Below, one piece after another: positions 57,094 to 64,000 of a DNA stretch of 64,000 nt. The stretch's first letter is position 1. Every line of letters begins with the position of its first letter. A program made the translations under genes and the position numbers. This stretch comes from Euphorbia lathyris (Eukaryota > Streptophyta > Magnoliopsida > Malpighiales > Euphorbiaceae): assembly GCF_963576675.1 (NCBI RefSeq), contig NC_088917.1:12738001-12802000 (forward strand), in the 5' to 3' direction. The notes under the pieces are model-generated. The model did not search any database and was not told the DNA's origin. It worked only from the letters and a program-made list of their open reading frames with translations.

Positions 57094-60000
57094 TTATGAT
57101 CCCCAGTTAGGAATGTTAGCAGTGGCTTCATTCACCATTTTCACCAAAGTCACCTGTCATATTTGTATACATTGGTCAATATACAATTCAAGTGAGCAAT
57201 TTACGGGTGACAAACCGGTTCGGTTCCAAAACTGAATCCAACCGAATTGAAATAGACAAGTTAAGAACTTGATCAGACCACACCAGAATAAATTTCAGTT
57301 CGGTTTGAAATCAATAAAATATAAATAAGTTAAGAAAAGTTACTTGTACGATGCATAATAGGAACCGGAAATAAGTTTGAAATGCAATGTGATTGATATA
57401 TGATGAACTGATTAGGATATTTGATAATGCGCATCTCCTAACATCGCGGAGTGTATTTCAAAAAAGAAAAGGGTATTCAAATTCTAAAATATGAGTTTCC
57501 CATTTTTGTAAATTACAGAAACGTGATCAGAAATGCAAAATTTCAGTTTTCGAAATGTAGAAACTCTTGAAAATCAAGGTTTCTGTGCAACATAAGCTAC
57601 CGTACCTCAATTACATCAGTTGCTTGATGCTAAAAAGAGTATAAAATGCAGAGTTGCAGTTGCAATTTGAAAAGGGTGTCAAAGTTAAGGGATGACAACG
57701 GGTAGGGTACCCGCAGGCATAGTTATTAAAGGCGCACTAAGGCGCAAGGGGGGTCCTGGAGCCTTGGCGCAAGGCGCAAGGCGCAACTTAAGGCGCGCGC
57801 CCGAGCGACTCGAGGCGCACCAAAAAAAATCATAAATTCATAATACTAGTTACAAATAATCACAAATAGTCAAATACCAACAATAAAACCATAAAATGCA
57901 TGAGTTAAGTTCTAGTTAACTATTAAGGCATAATGTCTGCTGCGATATCTGTAGTAAAAACTTTAGATCTTTGTCTGTCTCTGTTTTTCTTTTACTTTCT
58001 GAACTTAAAAAACCCTAAAACACCCTCAAAACCCTGAAATACTCTCAACCCTAAATTACCCTAAGGTAGCCAAGGCGCGTGCCTGACTGACCAAGGCGCT
58101 AAGGCTGGAGCCTTAGCCGAGGCGCGCCTTTAATAGCTATGCCCACCGGTAATGTCAATCCCAAATCTTTACCCGTTTATTTTTGAATTACCCGTACCCG
58201 TCCCATTACCTTTTAGGGAAGAATTGAAGCATATGCACAACTCTTCAAATTGTAGAGGTACAGTAGCTTTAGTCCAAATCAACAAAATTTCGTTTAAAAA
58301 AAAAAGAACGAAATGATAGACTTGGACAAGTTAGACTACATCATTAACTCTTTTTTTATCCATGTCAAATATCAATTTTACCTGTCATCATTTTGCTAAT
58401 TTTTGAATGGATGTTTGTTGATTTGTACTTTAATATTACAAAAATGTAAAGTTCAGGATTCTTTATATCCAGAGTTGAAGTTTAGGGGTTATAATATATA
58501 GTTCAGAGTCCACGAATGCAATTTACCCGAGTTAAGACAGTCAAAGAGGGAAGGAACATGAACATACCACACTTTCCGGAACGCCAGGAGGAGGCATGGG
58601 AAGGTTCTTAGGGGGTGCAACACTTTCATATGATCTTTTGTCAAACCTCCATTCTCCAATCTTTCCATATGTGAGCTTACCCTGAAAAAACAGTACATCA
58701 AAAGCAATAACAAATGGGGAAAATTACATTAATAGCCCATGAACTTCATTTCTTGGCATAAAAATCCCTTAACTTTGATCATAACATCAATACCCAATCC
58801 AATGAAAATCTGTTAAGAATTTTAGCAACTTGGACAAGTTTGAACATATAATTACATGTCACCATAAATTATGGTCATATACCTATTTTATCCTCATATA
58901 TAAAGAAAGAGTCAAGCAAATTTTTTATTAATCTTACAGATTTTCATTGCCTTGGACTTCAATGTTATAGTAAAGCAAAGTTCAGGGATTTTTATATCAA
59001 GAAATGTGGTCCGGGGGCCACAATGTCAATAGAGCTTTAGCTCAAGGGCCATGGATATATTTTACCCATAAAAATGTATTAAAACCAAAACCAAGGTCAG
59101 AAACAATTTGTTTCTCTTTTCCTTTTATAAGCAAATAGAACAATGATAACTTTATCATCATCACCACACTATAAAGCATTAAACAACTTCTTGGCCCCGT
59201 GGTATCCAAAATTTTGTCATTTGCCCCCTGTAGTATCCTTTGGTAATATTTGGACCCAGAGGTATTCCAATAGGTGCCAACTAATCCATTTTGAATGAAA
59301 AAATAACCGATTTGTTAACTTTTTCCATATGGCACAATTTTTGACACAAAATATGTACACGGAGCAATTGTCTTAATTTTTTTCTATATCAACTTAATAT
59401 GTGGATAAATAAGGAATTAATTTGTTTTCTTGTTTATCCATATTTAAGTCTATAATGGGAAGAAAAAAAATCTTCATGTGTACATGTCACATGTAAAAAA
59501 TTATGCAATGTAACAAAAAAAATTAACAAATCAGTTAACATTTCACCTAAAATGGGTTAAATGTCACATATAGGAATACTTCATGAGGCAAATGTTACCA
59601 AATGATACCACAGGTAAATGACAGAATTTTGAATACCACATGGGCCAAATATACCTTTGCTCCTACTATAAATACTACATAGATTACCTGCATGTCATAG
59701 TCACATCCGTATGTGTAATGAATTATGAACTTCTTGCCTATTTCTGTATCCCACGGAGGCTAACAAAACACAAAAGGGAAATTAAGATGATAAATGAAGT
59801 TTTCGAGTCCGAAAAACGACTGAAATAATCGATATGATATAGTTGTATGGTAACAAAACTGTAAAGTATTTGATCCAATTAAAACCTGAAGCATGAAGTC
59901 CTTAAACAATATGTTGCCAACACCATGAATAGCAGATGAAACAGCATAACCATACCTATATCAACGAAAGAAACGATAAGAAGTCAGAGGAGCCGGCTAC

Positions 60001-62239
60001 AAGGTTTAGAGGTGGCAATTCGGGTTGTGTGTTAAAATGGTGTTATGTTATTTACATGTTGCCTATGATGATACATGATATAAATGCAAGAAAAATGATA
60101 ATCGTGTTGGGTCGGATTTTCTTTGTAAATTGTGTTATCGTGTTAGAAACTGTCACCCCTATAAAAAAAAAATATATAAAAAATACAGTGTTAATTTCAG
60201 CAACCTCACATTTCAAGCACCCAACCGAAAGCTTTATCTGTTTCAGGATCCTTCTTCATGGCCAAGGAAACATTCATCCAAGTGGGAGCAATCTTTTTAA
60301 GTGATTCCTAGCATTGTTTCAACACATAATCAAGATAAGACTAAGAAACAAAACAGGGTCATAATTATTAAAGGCGGACGGGGATTCTAAAGCCTAGGCA
60401 CAAGCGACGCCTGAGCGAAAAATGGCGCACTAGAAAATGAAAAAATATATAAAACCATGTGCAAACAATTAACATTTAAAAAGTGATAGACTCTAAAAGG
60501 CAACAAATGCTAAATCATATCCATAATTTTGATCATAAATTCTAGACCTAATACATACACAGCCCTTTGCCATAAAAATTGATTCGCCCCCCGAACATTG
60601 AAAATGAGCGATTAACTCCTTAAACTTTGCTTGAAGTGACCTATTGCCTCTCCGAACTTACTTAAAGTGACCTATTGGTCCCTTGAACTGGCTAAAAGTG
60701 ATGCATGCTTCAATTTGACAAAATCTTCACTTGCCACGTAGGACTTGTGGGGTTTATCCTGTCACTTTAGAGCTAATCTGTCATTTTCAAAGTTGGAGGG
60801 TCAAGTTTGGGTGCTAGAGATGTATTAGGCCTAAATTTCAACAAAGACTTACTTCTACAGATTCATACTTTTTTTATTTTTTTGTTTTTTTGTTGCTTTG
60901 GTCTTCAACACCCCTTCTTTCTTTTTCTTCTTTGTTTATTACGATTTTCTAATAAATGGCGGAGATTAAAACATCTAAATGATAGTATAAAACTCCAAAG
61001 CCTAAAGAAATTCTAAGTAAGAGAGTCGCCCCCTAGGTGAGCCTCTTATAGAAACGAAAGGCGCACAAAGGCACAACCTCTAAAATAGAGCCTGCCTTTG
61101 GCATTCTGAGCATAGTTGTCAAATCAAGATTTGACTTGTGAATCGAAATTCTCATTCTGTGAATCGTGACACGTGACTCGTGAATTGAATCAAATTGTAA
61201 GATTCAGTTCCAACTCATAAATAAATATTATAAAAAATAAAATATGTATCACCTTCAAGAGCAATTTCATATTTCATATATATTTTTTATGGAATATGTA
61301 TCACCATCTGTGGCGAGACTCTCCAGATTCTGCCATTAATGTTTAATAATACTATAACACAATATTTCTAATGTGGCGGAATTTTCATCCGTGTCGAGAC
61401 TCTCCAGATTCTTCCATTAATGTCTATACTATAACACAATATTTATAATGTGGCGGAATTTTCATCCCAGTCGAGAATCTCCAGATTCTACCATTAATGT
61501 TTAATACTATATATAACACAATATTTCCAATGTGGCGGAATTTTCATCCATGTCCAGACTCCAAATTCCACCATTAATCATATTGTGTTATCGTATTAAA
61601 CATTAATGGCGGAATTTTCACCTTTTCCAAGACTCAGCAGACTTGCCAAGTATGCACGAGCCAGCACAGATTAAGCCGATAAGGTAACAAGTCTTGATTA
61701 AGTTCGATACTCCCTATAGAGACGGCTCAAAACCAAGCTGACTCGACTTGTACGAGTTTGGTAGCAGTGATTTTGAGGCCCTAGGCTAGAACCTCCAAAG
61801 CCATGAGCCTGAGGCACACCTAATAACTATGAACACAATAACATGATCGATACGAACATATCAACATATTAAACACGGACCTTTCCGATAATGACAGGAG
61901 AATTTCCGATTGGATCAATGTTGGTAATTGGTCCCTTATCCTCAGGGAAGTACTTTCTGAGAACTGATTCGTACTTCTTCGGCTCGATGTAAAAGAAAGG
62001 AAATGCAGCTCCAAGTCCATCTTTAGATAAATTGGGTATTGGTTTAACAATAATATGATCCGGCTCTGCCATTAGTATGTAACTGGATACATATAAGAAG
62101 AGCATACACAGTTAAAGATCTACTGAAAACAAAGCCACCAATCGTAGAAGCTAGAGTTTAGTGATTCGTACTCTTCTTTTATATTCGCCTGTTGAAGCCA
62201 TTGCACAAAAGCCCAAGGTCTGTTGAGGACAATATAACC
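57094..62239 (-). CDS. HPAT: Hydroxyproline O-arabinosyltransferase, C-terminal seven exons
   Basis: Minus-strand exons 62172-62239, 61881-62082, 60210-60307, 59886-59955, 59688-59759, 58568-58681 and 57094-57153 (stop TAA) join in frame with GT-AG borders and give 227 residues. Motifs: GYIVLNRPWAFVQWLQQA, YILMAEPDHIIVKPIPNL, GLGAAFPFFYIEPKKYESVL, PITNIDPIGNSPVIIGK, LKKIAPTWMNVSLAMKKDPE, TYGKIGEWRFDKRSYE, PPKNLPMPPPGVPESVV and NIPNWGS at the end. The family sits in the cis-Golgi and adds the first arabinose to hydroxyproline of extensins and small secreted peptides (CLV3 type). EPDH is the presumed metal-binding DXD-like site. The N-terminal cytosolic tail, membrane anchor and first exons lie beyond 64000 or were not found in 62240-64000. 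Confidence 0.93.
57717..58142. mobile_element. MITE with GGCGC-rich ends in the HPAT last intron
   Basis: Left end GCATAGTTATTAAAGGCGC and right end GCGCGCCTTTAATAGCTATGC are complementary with one mismatch and one small indel. GGCGC words are repeated just inside both ends. Confidence 0.88.
59191..59649. mobile_element. Hairpin MITE in HPAT intron (58682-59687)
   Basis: TTGGCCCCGTGGTATCCAAA at the left and TTTGAATACCACATGGGCCAA at the right are inverted. Same style as 50141-50591 (shared ATTTTGTCATTTG / ATTTTGTTATTTAG). Confidence 0.82.
60008..60152. mobile_element. Short MITE in HPAT intron (59956-60209)
   Basis: Starts GGTGGCAATTCGGGTTGTGT and ends TGTTAGAAACTGTCACCCC. Related sequence (GATATAAATGCAA, AAAAATGATAATCGTGT) is found at 62330 and 62840. 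Confidence 0.6.
60360..61832. mobile_element. Larger MITE-like element in HPAT intron (60308-61880)
   Basis: Left end CATAATTATTAAAGGCGGAC and right end GAGGCACACCTAATAACTATGA form inverted ends of the 57717 family. Inside are unrelated sequence, a tandem array (about 61300-61620) and a second nested MITE (61110-61772). Confidence 0.6.
61110..61772. mobile_element. Nested MITE related to 8337-8997
   Basis: Starts AGTTGTCAAATCAAGATTTG and ends TTGTACGAGTTTGGTAGCAGTG. It contains about three and a half tandem units marked by GTGGCGGAATTTTCATCC (61372-61620). Confidence 0.6.
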
Positions 62240-63079
62240 CTGTCATTGCAGAGATAGAAACATTGAACTCAAAATGAGTTGTCGTGTCATAGTCATACGA
62301 AGTGATCTATATATTTCACATGATTATATATGATATAAATGCAACAAAAATAATAATCGTGCCAAGCCGGTTGTCTCTCTAAATCGTGATTCATGTCAGA
62401 AATTGACAGCTCCAGATAGAAAGTAATTTATAGTTACAAACACCATAAAGACCATTAAGATGAGATACACGGAGTTTCCATTTAGTTCTTATGGTGAAAG
62501 GACTCAATTAATTAGTTCGAGTCAGACAATCTTTTAGGCGGCCGCTCTCTCAATTAGAATTTACTATCTACACAAACCCTCTCCACTCAATACATCCTTA
62601 GATCTCATTTAGTAGTATAACTAGTAAGAATAAAGGTGTCAAAACGGGTTGTCGTGTCATAATCGTGTCATGTGATCTATATGTTCCACATGATTATACA
62701 GGGACGGATCTAGCAGGGGTCGCTGAAAAACTCCATTAAACATGTGTGCATGGAGCTTTAATTTTTAGGGTAAAGGCACCTAAAGAATTTCGATTAGGCA
62801 TTAGAGCACCCCTGTCAGGGGATCCTGGATCTGTCACTGATTAATATGATATAAATTCAACAAAAATGATAATCGTGTTAAATGTGTCATGTCAAACGGT
62901 TTGTGTTTGTAAATAGTGTTACTGTGTCAGAAATTGACAGTACTGATTAAGAATCATTTTGGGAACTTATGCTTATGATCTCTAAATTCCCAAAATTTAT
63001 AAGTAAAATGAAATTGCCCCTCATTCTTATCAAACAATAAAATGTTCTAATCAAAATTATCAAACAATAAATTTTGGGA
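62240..63079. other. HPAT upstream intron or flank with repeat debris
   Basis: Two related blocks share GGTTGTCGTGTCATA and a following TCATGTGATCTATAT word (62279 and 62643). A small element (62699-62838) with ends CAGGGACGGATCT / GGATCTGTCACTG sits inside the second. It resembles plant hAT MITEs, but I could not establish an 8-bp duplication. No HPAT exon recognised. Confidence 0.55.
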
Positions 63080-64000
63080 ACTTAAGTTAGACATCCCGAG
63101 TTCAAGTCCTAATATATCGATAAATATATTTTAACCGGGAGATAGCCATCTAAAGTGTAACTGATCAATCTCGAAGTGACTGATCAAACGGCTTAAGTTA
63201 GATGTCCTGAGTTCAAGTCCTAAACAATATCAATACAATACATTTTAAATGGGGAGATAGTCATCTAAAGTGTGACTGATCAATCTCAAACCGACTAAAA
63301 CATGACGGATCAAACGGCTTAAGTTACATTACACATCTCGAGTTCGAGTCCTAATATCATTAGGATACATTTTAATTGAGAGATAGTCATCTAAAGTGTG
63401 ACTGATCAATCTCGAACCAACTAAAATGTGACTGATCAAACAACTTAGACATTATCCCGAGTTTGAGTCCTAATGTATAGATAAAATATATTTTAATTGG
63501 GAGATGGTCACCTAAAGTATGACTGATCAATCTCGAACAGACTAAAATGTGACTGATCAAACTGCTTTATGTTAGACATCTTAAGTTCGAGTCCTAAACA
63601 ATATCAATACAATACATTTTAAATGGGGAGATGGTCATCTAAAGTGTGACTAATCAATCTCAAACCGACTAAAACATGACGGATCAAACGGCTTAAGTTA
63701 CATTACACATCTCGAGTTCGAGTCCTAATATATCATTACAATATATTTTAATTGAGAGATAGTCATCTAAAGTGTGACTGATCAATCTTGACTTGAACCA
63801 ACTAAAATGTGACTGATCAAACAACTTGGACATTATCCGAGTTCGAGTCCTAATATATAGATAAAATACATTTTAATTGGGAGATGGTCACCTAAAGTAT
63901 GACTGATCAATCTCTCGAACCGACTAAAATGTGACTGATCAAACTGCTTAAGTTAGACATCCTGAGTTCTGAGTCCTAAATAATATCAATCTCGAATTGG
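63080..64000. repeat. Tandem array with A-B-C higher-order structure
   Basis: Units of about 115-130 bp share a (G/A)AGTTC(A/G)AGTCCTAA start, ACATTTTAA(A/T)TGG(G/A)GAGAT and a GTGACTGATCAA end. Three subtypes alternate: A (GTTAGACATCCTGAG or similar, at about 63196, 63569 and 63953), B (GTTACATTACACATCTCGAG, 63323 and 63697) and C (GACATTATCCCGAG, 63447 and 63828). The repeat of the trio is about 375-384 bp. The array runs off the window end. Confidence 0.88.

Noticed and set aside
61869..62105. 78-codon frame as an independent small gene
   Set aside because: It is HPAT exon 61881-62082 read a little into both introns.
63080..64000. tRNA genes suggested by GTTCGAGTCC words
   Set aside because: No cloverleaf, A box or acceptor stem could be drawn around any copy. 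Kept only as a B-box-like word in a tandem repeat.

Overview
The window is nuclear DNA of a flowering plant, very probably a eudicot. The evidence is spliced genes with plant GT-AG introns and plant orthologues (flotillin, hydroxyproline O-arabinosyltransferase, neurochondrin, ribosomal protein S11), a Sirevirus-type copia element, an Athila-type gypsy element and an abundance of MITEs. The species cannot be named from the sequence. Roughly two thirds of the window is transposon-derived.

Layout. 1-4008: minus-strand LTR retrotransposon, cut by the window start, whose whole interior is one open frame of about 1,100 codons built from pieces of at least six unrelated host genes. 4255-5865: large imperfect palindrome. 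5991-11149: last nine exons of a neurochondrin-family gene (+), with a probable old solo LTR in one intron. 12116-12391: two terminal exons of RPS11, orphaned. 12400-18900: non-coding DNA rich in MITEs and short repeats, ending in a PIF/Harbinger transposase fragment. 18958-40772: a 41-bp minisatellite split by a 20.8-kb Sirevirus-like element (19191-39984, 5-bp duplication AATTG). That element carries an exact 1,101-bp tandem duplication of its gag region and an extra ORF behind pol, and is itself split by an 8.8-kb Athila-type element (29232-38058, minus strand, duplication ATCAG). 41851-43734: 5'-truncated LINE with a 17-bp target duplication. 44769-48918: non-autonomous CACTA transposon with pieces of at least three host genes. 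50805-55352: complete three-exon flotillin gene (+). 57094-62239: last seven exons of an HPAT gene (-), with MITEs in most introns. 63080-64000: tandem array whose units alternate in an A-B-C higher-order pattern.

How it fits together. The likely working host genes are FLOT and HPAT, arranged tail to tail, and perhaps neurochondrin if its 5' exons lie upstream of base 1. The most unusual feature is that two different gene-capturing transposons lie within 50 kb. The LTR element has fused its captures into one uninterrupted frame without visible introns, as expected for RNA-mediated capture. The CACTA element has captured pieces that still show splice sites, as expected for DNA-level capture. 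The LTR element's two LTR copies match base for base over the 335 bp that can be compared, so it inserted recently, yet the captured segments have clearly diverged from their host families without acquiring stops. That makes it the best candidate here for an undescribed system: a non-autonomous retroelement that maintains a multi-gene chimeric protein.
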